Shown: positions 23,094 to 33,257 of the stretch, piece by piece | Position numbering within the stretch: the first letter of the stretch is position 1 | How the letters are laid out: each line of letters opens with the position of its first letter | Origin: Amphimedon queenslandica | Lineage: Eukaryota; Porifera; Demospongiae; Haplosclerida; Niphatidae | Reading direction: 5' to 3' | Length of the DNA: 64,000 nt | NCBI RefSeq assembly: GCF_000090795.2 | Contig: NW_003546250.1 | Coordinates: 625,423 to 689,422, forward strand | The notes under the pieces: generated by a model | What the model saw: only the letters and a program-made list of their open reading frames with translations | The model's database searches: none | What the model was told of the DNA's origin: nothing | Made by a program: the position numbers and the translations under genes

Positions 23094-25169
23094 ATGGCGG
23101 CCGATGAGGAAGAACAAGATTTGTTCAATTTTCCTCCCAGACCTCATACAGCCCTCGGGTCTTTGCACTCCTCTAGGTATTAGAAAACATTTTCTTGACG
23201 CACAATTCTCTTTTATACCCTCTCTTTCTCTCTAGTATTAGGATCACTGAGAGTGAATTATTGTTTGGACACAATCCTGTACCTTTAGCAAGCAGATCAC
23301 AGCCTGTATCATCACCTGACAACCAGTTTCTCTCTCAACAGAAACTGGTAATTAATAATATGTCAATAATGAATGCATAGTACTATACTACCTATCTGCA
23401 ATCTTAGTACATGTACTACTCTTGTACATGTACATGTGTAGGTAGTATGTTCATTGTGTAGTACCACACATGTACTTATGACCCATCTCTTCTTCCTCCT
23501 CTATCTCTTTTGTCCTGTTTATTTCAGAGAGATATTGCTGGGGTCCATGACCTCTCTAAAGTGATGTATCTCGAACTCTCTGTCAACACGTCCACCACAA
23601 GTCTCGGGAACTTTGGCTACTACTTGACGCAGCTAAACCAGTTGAGACTTTATTCAAGTCGTGTCCCGTCCATAAGAGACTTGGGTACGTCCCTCAGTCA
23701 GCTCAAAGTCCTTTGGATGGCCAGCTGCCACTTGAAGGATTTGGATGGACTTGCAGCTCTTCCTAGTTTACAAGTTAGGCTGAGGGAGGGGGTGGGGAGA
23801 TGAAAATGGATATTATTATTTATCGGTGAATTTCTTTCCTCAGGAATTATATGTAGCAAATAATAATATAAAGGATATAAGTTTGATTTCTCTATTGACT
23901 GATTTGGAAATACTTGACATTGAAAGGTATATACACATGATACCAAAACCACTCAGTCAAAAATTCCCTAAATTTTATCCATGCGCCATGTGTGATTGTG
24001 CATAACACAATGATTAATTTGTGTATACGTATTTTATTACCAGGAATTTCCTTAATGAAGAAGACCAATTAGGATACTTATGTCTTTGTCCCCAACTCTC
24101 TAATCTCACCCTTTCTGGCAACCCGGTCTCTCACACTCTCTCGGCCACGCCCACTGGCTATAGAGCTGCAGTTCGTAAGTACATCCCTCACTTGAAGTGT
24201 TTAGATGAAGTCCCGTACGAAGACATCGATTTGGAGAGCTCAGCATCTTCTGCTCTTCTGTCTCCAAGTTTGGTGGAGGGGTGGAGGAAGATGAGTAAGG
24301 GAAAAGGGATCAGTCCATTGAAACTACAGAGCAGAGGTAACCATGATCATAATACATATCATATTCTTAGCATTCTATCAAGAGGTATATGTCTACTCAA
24401 TACAGATCATGTAGCTAAGATATTTGCATAATCATAAATTCCTTAGTATCCCCTTTCTTTCTAGTTCATGGCGGTGCAAGTGTTAAGGAAGACAGCAGTG
24501 ACTTGACTCACGGGGTTAATCAGGTCATTTGTGGTAATCCTGTACGAGCATTGAAGGCCAGACAGCAATCAATTATTCAGGTAATTTGTAACAAAAAGAG
24601 CAGCTGTGAAATGACTAAAGGGCAGTAAAGGTATACTATCAATCTGTCATTGTGCTGCTGTGTATATAAAACAATTATTGGATCATGTATACCAAGAGTA
24701 CATGTACTCTTGTGTATACTGTAGTATAAGTCAATTATTGAGTGTACATGTACAAATGAATCGTTAGTGTCACAGTTCAAGATTGTAATATAATTATTTC
24801 TTCCTTGTTTACAGCAACAGCACCTTCATACGCCAGAAGTGGACTCTCCGTTACATGTAACAAGGTATGATTTCATTAACACACAAATCAATTACTACTA
24901 CCTCACACAGTTCAATGGAAAGGCCCACCACCATTGAGCATCCTGTGTCTCCGCCCCCTGCCCCTCCCCCTACATCTCGACCTCACACTGCATCGGATTT
25001 TAGATCAAGGCGCTATGTAAGAAACAGTACAGTTGGTTCTTTGCCTCGTAGCCGGACTATGGCTCCACATTCTCTCACTCAAGGAATGGAAGGAAAAAGA
25101 GAAGGAATAGCGACTTCTATTACACCTGTACATGCACCCAGAGTCCTTTTGACACTGAAAAAGACTTAA
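23094..25169 (+). CDS. LRRC56: Leucine-rich repeat-containing protein 56 (ODA8-like)
   Basis: Cytosolic and ciliary factor needed to deliver or assemble outer dynein arms. The ATG at 23094 gives MAADEEEQDLFNFPPRPHTA. Spliced exons then give RDIAGVHDLSKVMYLELSV, TSLGNFGYYLTQLNQLRL, RDLGTSLSQLKVLWMASC, HLKDLDGLAALPSLQELYV and LSNLTLSGNPV. The block YRAAVRKYIPHLKCLDEVP follows. The phrases LGTSL..L.VLW.A.C.L.DLDG.A.LP.L and YRA.VRK.IP.L..LDEVP are diagnostic of LRRC56 among LRR proteins. About five LRRs are followed by a low-complexity Pro/Ser tail ending APRVLLTLKKT. The gene shares a 98-bp promoter with STAG. Confidence 0.92.
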
Positions 25170-25171
25170 CC

Positions 25172-25247
<76 letters not shown>

Positions 25248-25538
25248 GATAATAATAATTTAGACTTTTTACCACAACAGGCTAACATAACTTTATTGTG
25301 GGGAGGATAGATCTAAAAGTTATTATAATGACTTAAAAGGTTATCACTCCTTGATGACTGTCATAATAATTATCAAATTATAACAACTCGCAAAGTTTGA
25401 CCTTTCTGGAGTCAGGCACATAATCGTGTATTATATTAAACTTTGCAAAACAGCTCTTTTTACTAATGATCTACTACAAAACAAAAAGCTCCAAAAACTA
25501 CAAGACTATAAGTTCATTATAAAGTTCTCGGATTGCCT
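25170..25538. other. Intergenic gap between converging LRRC56 and thioredoxin genes
   Basis: A 369-bp gap that opens with about 80 bp of (ATT)n. Nothing coding is seen; it contains both 3' UTRs. Confidence 0.7.
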
Positions 25539-25913
25539 TTACTTAGCATACTTTTGTATCATTTCTCTAAGCTTTGCTTCATTGGCTCCTCTCATATCAT
25601 CAATCTTCTTCCCATTCTTGAAAAACTGGAAAGTTGGCATAGCCTGGATGCCTTGCCTTTCGGCAGTCTCGTCATTTTTATCAACGTCGACCTTTTAAAA
25701 ATTGTGTATATATAAGTGTACAGGATACAACCAGGTTCAACTCACCTTGTAAAAGTCTAAGCTGGTAAATTCCTGGGACATTGCTTCAAATTTTGGGCCG
25801 ATCATCTGGCAGGGTCCACACCACGAGGCAGTGAAATCAATCACAACCACTTTATCCCCAGCGTTCTTCAAGGCCTCATCAAAATCTGCTTGAGTCTCTA
25901 AGTACTTTGGCAT
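25539..25913 (-). CDS. TXN: Thioredoxin
   Basis: Cytosolic dithiol-disulfide oxidoreductase. Exon 1 (25746-25913) and exon 2 (25539-25691) join in phase 0 to give 106 residues, the usual animal thioredoxin length. It begins MPKYLETQADFDEALKNAG. The active site is ASWCGPCQMIGPKF with both redox cysteines. The cis-proline segment is QAMPTFQFFKNGKK and the C-terminus is EAKLREMIQKYAK. I chose the ATG at 25913, since the codons just upstream contain no earlier ATG. Transcribed in the same direction as, and 200 bp downstream of, the uridine kinase-like gene. Confidence 0.97.
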
Positions 25914-26112
25914 CTTCTTCGATAAAGACAAAGAGAGGAATAGTAAGGGACAAACTCAAGAGACGATTATAGCAGCAAGCACAAGCAGCAAAATAATTAC
26001 ACAAAAATTTGAGCCACGCCCAATCGTGGGCGTTTATTGTTTCATCAAACAAACATGATTAACGTACACTATAAAACAAAATTAAATTTGTGATTCAAAA
26101 TTGGAAGGTTCT

Positions 26113-29067
26113 TTAATCAGAAGATCCCGTTCCGAAGTACCGATCACCATAATTACCAACGCCTGGTAGTATATGGTAGGAGTCGTTGACGGTCGGATCA
26201 AGAGCAGTTGTGATTATTTTAATTTGAGGAAAAGCGTAAGCAACATTCTGTATGCCTAGCTTAGAGGCAATGATCGATACAAAGAGGATCCTCTCCTGAG
26301 GGACATCATGATCCTGAGAGAGAGGAAGAGAGGAGTATTATTATCTCGAGGAAGTGTATGATGATACTGCTTACCAGTAGGACTCTTATTGCCATGATGG
26401 CTGCGGCACCAGTGGCCACTGTAGCGTCCATCAGGATGACATGGGAGCTGGAAATATCACCAGGCAGACGCAGGAAATGAAGCTAAAATAAAATAATAAT
26501 AAATAAAAATAATAATGATAATAATAGAAAATTGATTCCATATGTGTGTGTGAGGCAGAGGTCACATTCTTATCAGTTGGGCTATAATCAAATTAAAATC
26601 TTACAATAATTGTTTGACTTGTGGGCCAACAATCTTGACAGAGTGCCACAATGTGTAGTACTCATCCACACACATTGAATAAAAGAATGAATGAAGTAAC
26701 AATTAACACAATACATGCAGTGAACAATGATACATAATGCACATGTACATAATATATAATAGATGGATGTGTGTATTATTAATACTTCAGGGTTTTCAGT
26801 TTGGTCGTTCGTTTGAATTAGTATCTTTCCAATCGTCACATCCTTACAGACAGACATCAGGGCTGGCTCTAAAACCTCACCAGCTCTTAAAATAGTCACA
26901 CCACACAACTAGGAGAGGAGAGAGAGATCAATGTTGTCCGACTTATTGTAGCTCACTTTTCCAGTGAATTTCTTTCCATTATAAGGTACACCTTGAGGTG
27001 TATCAATAGTGTAATCCTGTGGAAGAAGTACAGAGTTGTAAGAGAGTGAGAAGAGATTGGAGGGTTGATTGATTATAAGATATTTACTTCGAATGGTAAG
27101 AAAGACAGCGAGTACTCAATCACAAGGCAAGCTAAACGATTTGTCATGAATACAAAATCATCTCTATTGCTGTCCTTATTCCTATGCATAGAAATAAAGA
27201 GAAACAAAATGAATAGAAATTCAAATGATTTTTTGTGATTTCTCCATTTTTATAATTTTTTTTCTGATACATATACATGTTTTGATGCTGTATATCTAGT
27301 TTGGACTGATTCTGATCAAAATTAGATTTTTTTATAAATTTTAAAAGTTGGTAAAAAATCTGGCCAGTGACCATACATGTACGTGTACATCCATTAGACC
27401 TCACCTTATTATAGTGTGCATTCCACAGACTTGCTTTGTCTCTGGTAATATCTTAAGTGAGTCATGATCTACTGACGCCTGCTCTGATAACAACTTTGAT
27501 CTATTTTTAATTTAAAATGCGATATTTGTAACAAAGCATATCACGTTATACCTGACATCAAAACCTCTCTAAAAATAAAATAATAATAATAAAATGTCTT
27601 CTTTCTCTTCTTCTCTCTTACCTGGTGTAGCCTGTCCTTGACATGCTGTACTATTAGTTGTATGGCTACAGTGTTCTCTCCTCCTGATAGCAGACAATAA
27701 TTGGAATAAGTAAAGCATCAACATACAAGTACATGTACCTCTTGGTACAACAATGTGAGCGTATTGCAGTGAAGGCTCAATGTATTGCTGAAAAGCCTAA
27801 CAAAAAATAATAATAATAAATCATACAATAAGGAGAATGTTATCATCATTAATTTGAAGCTACATGTACATGTACATATACTTTACAAAATAATTTTCAA
27901 AACTTTCTGAGCCTCAAGTACATGTACATGAACTAGGCTAACAAACTGTTGCTCCACTGCAAGGAGACGTGACCTCATTTATGTGCATGTACATCAGACT
28001 AACAATTACAACAGCTTACAGGTTTCACGTAAGTATTATACTGTTTCAGCACTCCTTTCAGGTCCCTGCCTCTCTCAGCTATGTCCCTCCTTAATCTCCT
28101 CGCCAGTCTTATGTCAGAGTCCGTATCGACAAATATTCTTAAGTCCATTAGCTCTCTCAGTTCTTTATTCACTAAACTCAATATTCCCTCAAACAATATG
28201 ACATTAGCACCATACATGGTCCTCTAGGGAAGAGAGAGGGGAGAAAGATATAAATGACATGTGTATCTAGCTAAAAGAGAGAGAGGGTGTGTAAAAAGTA
28301 GAGAATATAGAGAGGCAAAGTGAAATATAAAGTTTTACTGAGTATTTAGCTCTACTGTGGGTAGCAAAATCATACACTGGCACATCAACTCTCTTCCCAT
28401 TTTTTAAATTTCTCAATGTCGTTGCCATCAACTCGAAATCAAACGCATCTTTAAAATAAAGAAATCAAAGTCACTTATACGCACACCCTCTTCCATTTAT
28501 CTTACCGGGATGATCAAAATCATACGCATTCCTAGCAGCTGCTTCATGTTGCTCGGGCGTCAGAACTTTATAAAATGAATCCATTGACAATAGCCCCACC
28601 CAATCAACATTGAGTGACTCTATGATCTTCTTAGCAACCGTCGTCTTGCCAGAGGCGCTACCCCCGGCCAGCCCTATGACAAATGCCTCCTTCCCTTGTC
28701 CTTCTGAGTCATACCACGGTGGACGACCTGCAGGTACGTGGGTAATATATTGGTACATATGTACATGTACATGAATGTATAATACCATTGGCAGTATACA
28801 TGTACATGTATACAATCCAACTTTAATCGATCACCTGCTGTGTATATTGTCCTTTTTTTCTTTTTCCCAAAAGATTGATCTAGTGGCGTACTAATAAAGG
28901 AATATATACATACATATATGTATACATAAAAATTATAATAAAAATTATAATAAAAATAATTAATAAAAATACTTGTCAGTCTCCTCAGGATCAGAGTCCA
29001 TGTCAGTTGATATGGACCATATTTCAGAGGAACGAGCTGCTGTAGATATCTTCCTTGAGGTCGTCAT
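26113..29067 (-). CDS. UCKL1: Uridine-cytidine kinase-like 1 (kinase plus UPRT-like domain)
   Basis: Two-domain pyrimidine salvage protein. The ATG at 29067 gives [20 protein letters not shown]. The N-terminal uridine kinase domain has the P-loop [17 protein letters not shown] (about 28610-28690), then [26 protein letters not shown] and the lid region [20 protein letters not shown]. The C-terminal uracil-phosphoribosyltransferase-like domain reads [34 protein letters not shown]-like [29 protein letters not shown] and ends [16 protein letters not shown]. This kinase-UPRT fusion is the normal UCKL1 layout. UPRT activity of animal UCKL1 proteins is doubtful in the literature, so only the kinase role is firmly inferred. 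One intron carries a single satellite monomer (27215-27365). Confidence 0.94.
27215..27365 (+). repeat. Single satellite monomer in a UCKL1 intron
   Basis: Partial monomer with CTGATACATATACATGTTTT and TTTGGACTGATTCTGATCAAAATTAG; no palindrome half is retained. Confidence 0.75.
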
Positions 29068-29476
29068 TATTTTATTATTACAACTCCTATAATTCTAAAT
29101 CTATTCAACACATGAACTCATGATGGATTTCAAAATTACTTTTTATTGCCAAATTATTGGATTAATTAGAATAATCTATAACATAAATGCCTTGAGTTTA
29201 TCTATAGATCTATAGATCTAGTCTTCTGTTGTCTACTATTTACTCCTACTAATGTCATTACTGATTTACTGATAAAGACAGAGGAAAACAACACACATAC
29301 TCGTAGATGCATTACACTCCATTACTGTATGCATCCATGAATGCAGCAGCTGAAAGACAATGAGCCCCGCCTACTTTTATACTAATTAACCTAATTAGCC
29401 CGTGCTTGACAGTGAGTTTAGGAAGAGAAGCTCAAAGCAAAGTGAAGAAAGGAGGAAGAACAATAGCAAAAAGACC
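29068..29476. other. Divergent gap between UCKL1 and the TDP2-like gene
   Basis: About 410 bp that should hold both promoters. AT-rich, with GAGCCCCGCCTAC near 29363. No further gene is seen. The reading frame of the downstream gene is open back to 29402, but there is no ATG before 29477. Confidence 0.6.
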
Positions 29477-30310
29477 ATGAAGCTACTTACCTATAATATG
29501 GGTGGTCTTTTATTGGAGAATTATACTGCTCGGCTAGAGGCACTGGGGCGACTAGTTCTTAGCAAGAAACCTGAATTCATAGCACTTCAGAACATGACAA
29601 TTGATGGAATAAAGACACTGAGGACTCTCCCGTGGGCGACAAGATACAACACTATCCTCTCTCCGCCTGCTTCCTTCGAGAATAGAAAGAAATCCAAGTG
29701 TGTCATAATGTCAATATATTCTACAGACCAGAAGCTGAACGAGTTTACCTACAGAGACCCTGATACAGACAGGCACCTACTGTGGGTCGACTTTATCCTT
29801 AATGACAAGTACAAGCAGCCCTACAAACTGACCATAGGCACGACAGAGATCGCCATTGGTACTCCGACTGAAGTAATGGAGAAGTACATCAACCAGGCTC
29901 TGTTTGTGTCTCAGTCGCACGAGGATTGTTTCATAATGGGGGACTTTGCAATCTGTGAGCCGCTCAATGGGGTCCTGAATCTTAACGGTAACTGGAAAGA
30001 CGCTTGGGAGGAGATAAATGAGACTGAGTCAGCCTCTTTGGGTAGCGGGCACTCTCTCGACCCTCCTAATAACTCACTCATTAAAGAGAAGACTCTCCCA
30101 AGCTTTAGACCCGATAGATTCATTTATAATACTCGACGATATAAAGTCGTGAGTATTGAGCTTGTGGGTATGTCTCCAGACGAGGTCCTTGGGACTCACA
30201 TCAGCAACCATTATGGAGTAATGGCGTCGTTTGCTTTGCTTGATCCCCCTCTCCCTCTCGTTCCCCCTCCTGATGTCCCTTGCTCTTTCGAGGAACAGAA
30301 ACAAGAATAA
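29477..30310 (+). CDS. TDP2-like endonuclease/exonuclease/phosphatase-fold protein, catalytic residues lost
   Basis: Single-exon gene of 277 residues (ATG at 29477, MKLLTYNMGGLLLENYTARL). The layout follows TDP2, which removes 5'-phosphotyrosyl adducts from DNA. LTYNMGG matches the TWNIDG strand; ARLEALGRLVLSKKPEFIALQ matches the helix and strand before the catalytic glutamate. FIMGDFAICE matches FAGDTNLRD, RPDRFIY matches RFDRIFF, and HISNHYGVM matches FPSDHWGLL. However the QE dyad is QN, the SHLES histidine segment is GTTEIA, GDTN is GDFA, and SDH is SNH. Most metal-binding and catalytic residues are therefore missing while the frame is fully open. I infer a pseudoenzyme; a binding role is possible but unknown. 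Confidence 0.7.
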   Translation: MKLLTYNMGGLLLENYTARLEALGRLVLSKKPEFIALQNMTIDGIKTLRTLPWATRYNTILSPPASFENRKKSKCVIMSIYSTDQKLNEFTYRDPDTDRHLLWVDFILNDKYKQPYKLTIGTTEIAIGTPTEVMEKYINQALFVSQSHEDCFIMGDFAICEPLNGVLNLNGNWKDAWEEINETESASLGSGHSLDPPNNSLIKEKTLPSFRPDRFIYNTRRYKVVSIELVGMSPDEVLGTHISNHYGVMASFALLDPPLPLVPPPDVPCSFEEQKQE

Positions 30311-30909
30311 AATAATATATAAATGAAGAAAGACTTAATCACATTAATAAATTAATAATCTGAACTATTTTTAAGAGAAAGACTATTATAAATAATATTC
30401 TGTTTGGTATGTTTGCCCTTTTAGATTTGTTTGTTTTTCTTTCACTGTCTCTCTCTTGTGTTAATCATCCACTTTATTGAATCATTTTTCTCCCTTTTAT
30501 AAACCAAGCATACCAATGGCAGCATCCAGTTATCAATAGCAATACATACCATGCCAATAACAATTCATACCATTTACTACATGCACACACAACAATAGGA
30601 GGAATAGAGAGAGAAGAATGAGCACTACAATTCTACAAAGCTAAGATATATCAACTTACACTACTACTGTAATAATTATTATAGGATTATAGTACTATTT
30701 TAAAATAATGATAAAAATGTTGTAATTATTGCAATTCTATATCATTCTCCCGCTCTTAATGTGTCAGAGTTCAGGATAGATGGCTAGTGTCAATCGCCAG
30801 CCATCCCTTCCCAGTAAATGCATTAAGAATGATTGTACATACCATGTACAATTGTACATAAATGTATACATATAGTGTGTGTACATCTAAGTGTGAGTTG
30901 TGGGTGTAC
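30311..30909. other. Intergenic gap between converging TDP2-like and IFT57 genes
   Basis: About 600 bp, AT-rich, with no coding or RNA gene visible. It holds the two 3' UTRs. Confidence 0.65.
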
Positions 30910-31238
30910 TTAAAATAATGTTTTTGATTTCTTGTTATTTGCTCCTCCACTCATTTGGAGTCTGATTGCTGTCTTTGTCTTGTACTGTAGATCAAGGAGT
31001 GTGTGTTCCAACAGGCCAATCTGTACATCCATCTCAGTACACTCTTCCTTTAGTTTAGTTAATGCTTGCTTTATACGTACAACTGGGCCTATGGGGATTA
31101 AGAGACCACGTACATGTGTCATATGTGATAATCATAACGACCATTGCTCACCTGCATCCGTCATGCTGGTGCCCTTTTCATCCATTTCAGCTTTCACTAA
31201 TTCTAACTGAGCAGATATCTAGAAAGAGAGAGAGAGAA

Positions 31239-31269
<31 letters not shown>

Positions 31270-33064
31270 AAGAGAGAGGGAGAGAAAGAGATAATTAAAG
31301 AAGATGTAACCCTCTCCACCTGCAATAACCTATAGTTCAAACCCAAACCCACAAACATTAACCATGCCTACATGTACATGTACATATTACATGAACAAGT
31401 ATTATGTACCAGTACCAGTACCTCTGCTAGTCTTTGGGAAAGGTCATTGACACTATGACTGCTTTGCTTGTACTCATTCCTAGCAGATGAGAGCTTGTCT
31501 TGTGATGAACGAAACATCAAGACTTGTGATTCTAACTACAGATACATGTACATTGTACAAAAGGAAAGATAGTAAGAACAACATGTAGACACCAACAGAA
31601 AAATAAAAAGAAAGAAAGAGAAGCAAAGGATGTACGGCAGATCTTTTTCTTTTCATACTTGTTGATTTATGTATTTCTCTCTTGAGCCAATTTTTTCAAG
31701 AGTTTTGGTGATTTCTGTATGAAGCTTATCCAAATGAATCTAAAGAAAGCACAACAGAAAATTACTGTACATGTACATGTATACTGTATACTGTGGTAGT
31801 ACAAAATGTGCATGTGCATGTACATGTGTAAATTAGACAATGAAAGAGTTGAATAGAATGAGAGAAGTGTAAATGGTAGGAATAGCTATACCTTGGTATC
31901 TGATAGAACAGTTTTAATATTATCGTGATAATTGTGCATTTGCTCATAATGAAGCCTCCAGTCTCTATTGTCACTTCTGTAATGAACTTTAAGAGATGGT
32001 AAGACTCTCTCAACCTCTTGTCTCCACTCCTCAGGGTCTACTGTGTTCTCCATTGCATCTTCAAGCACCTCTTTAGCCTGCAACTGTAACAAAAAGAAAA
32101 AACATATACATGTATGGACAATGTACATACGTGTGTAATTATAATAAAAATATGATCTTTACTTCTTTGAATTGGTCGTGCTCGCTTAAGTTAAGATCCA
32201 GGAATATTGCCCCACCCCCTGCCCCACCCTCTTCATCACTCATATCATCAACGTCTTCTTGAATCTCCTCCTCCATCTTTGATAGAGATACCTCTTCAGG
32301 GCCATCTTGAACTGATGCTTCTTCCTGGCCTGTCTCCTCTGGATACACTGGCCTATATTAAAGAGGAGAACATGGACGTACTAGCTAGATCTAATTATAA
32401 TTACTTTTCCCAGCTAAAGCGAGATCTCTCAAGAGCTTTATCCACCAACTGACTCAGTACATTACAAACCTACAGTACAAGATGTACGTATGCATGATTA
32501 CTATTATTGTCTTTTAGTATTATTTATTATTCTGACCTGCTCTCCAGAGCCCGTTTTCAATTTCATTGGTGGAAAATTGGTCGGGACACCCTTTGTAAAG
32601 TAGAGATACAGTCAAATGACATGTACATGTACATGTAGTATAATATCTTACTAGTTTCTTTGCTTCAGCAATGATGGTAGCTATTGTAGCATTAGGATCA
32701 TCATACTGTGTACAAATAGAAATGAAACAGAAAGATGGAAATATACTATTTACTTCTTGTGGTTGCTCTAAATGTGATCCACACAGGTTCAGTAGCCAGA
32801 CTGATAGATTAGTGAATGCATGGAACTGCTCACCAGAATTAGTAGCTATAGCAAAATAATGCCTAGAGAAAAAAAAGAGTAGGATTTAGGATTAAAAATA
32901 ATAAAAATATTGGTGATTTTCTACCTTGGTATTGGTCTAAATTTCAGCTTTTGACAAAAATTCTTCTCATATCCTAATATCTTTAATTTATCAATGGCTT
33001 CCTCTATCCTCAGAGTGATCAGGTGAGAGAGAAGAGGAGATTGACTCTCTCCCTCTCCCTCCAT
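30910..33064 (-). CDS. IFT57: Intraflagellar transport protein 57
   Basis: Subunit of the IFT-B complex that carries cargo along ciliary axonemes. The ATG at 33064 gives MEGEGESQSPLLSHLITLRIE, followed by the CH-like NN domain (EEAIDKLKILGYEKNFC, RHYFAIATNSGEQFHAFTNLS). After an acidic linker (EEIQEDVDDMSDEEGG) comes the family's strongest block, MENTVDPEEWRQEVERVLPSLKV followed by HYRSDNRDWRLHYEQMH (about 31915-32060). A coiled coil runs to the C-terminus, with VVRIKQALTKLKEECTEMDVQIGLLEHTLL, ending KKSKTLF. All blocks align in order with human IFT57. The 193-bp gap to the divergent RanBP2-like gene holds an RFX X-box 31 bp upstream of this ATG. Confidence 0.94.
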
Positions 33065-33257
33065 CTTTTATTATTATGTGTACCAATAACATGTGTCACC
33101 ATGGTAACAATGTTCATGACGTCAGGAGGCGGGATTCACCAAATTAGTGGGCGTGTCTAGATCTGTATGGGCGTGGTTTAATGGAGGCATGTGCTTTTAC
33201 ATGCTTTAGCTTCTTTTTCGTTTTCTTGAGAAAAGAACGTGAGTTATAGACGTTAGA
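33065..33257. promoter_or_regulatory. Divergent promoter of IFT57 and the RanBP2-like gene
   Basis: Holds GTCACCATGGTAAC (33095-33108), a perfect RFX X-box, and TGACGTCA (33117-33124), a full CRE palindrome. Two GGGCGTG boxes follow near 33150 and 33170. The motif matches are exact; their use is inferred. Confidence 0.7.
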
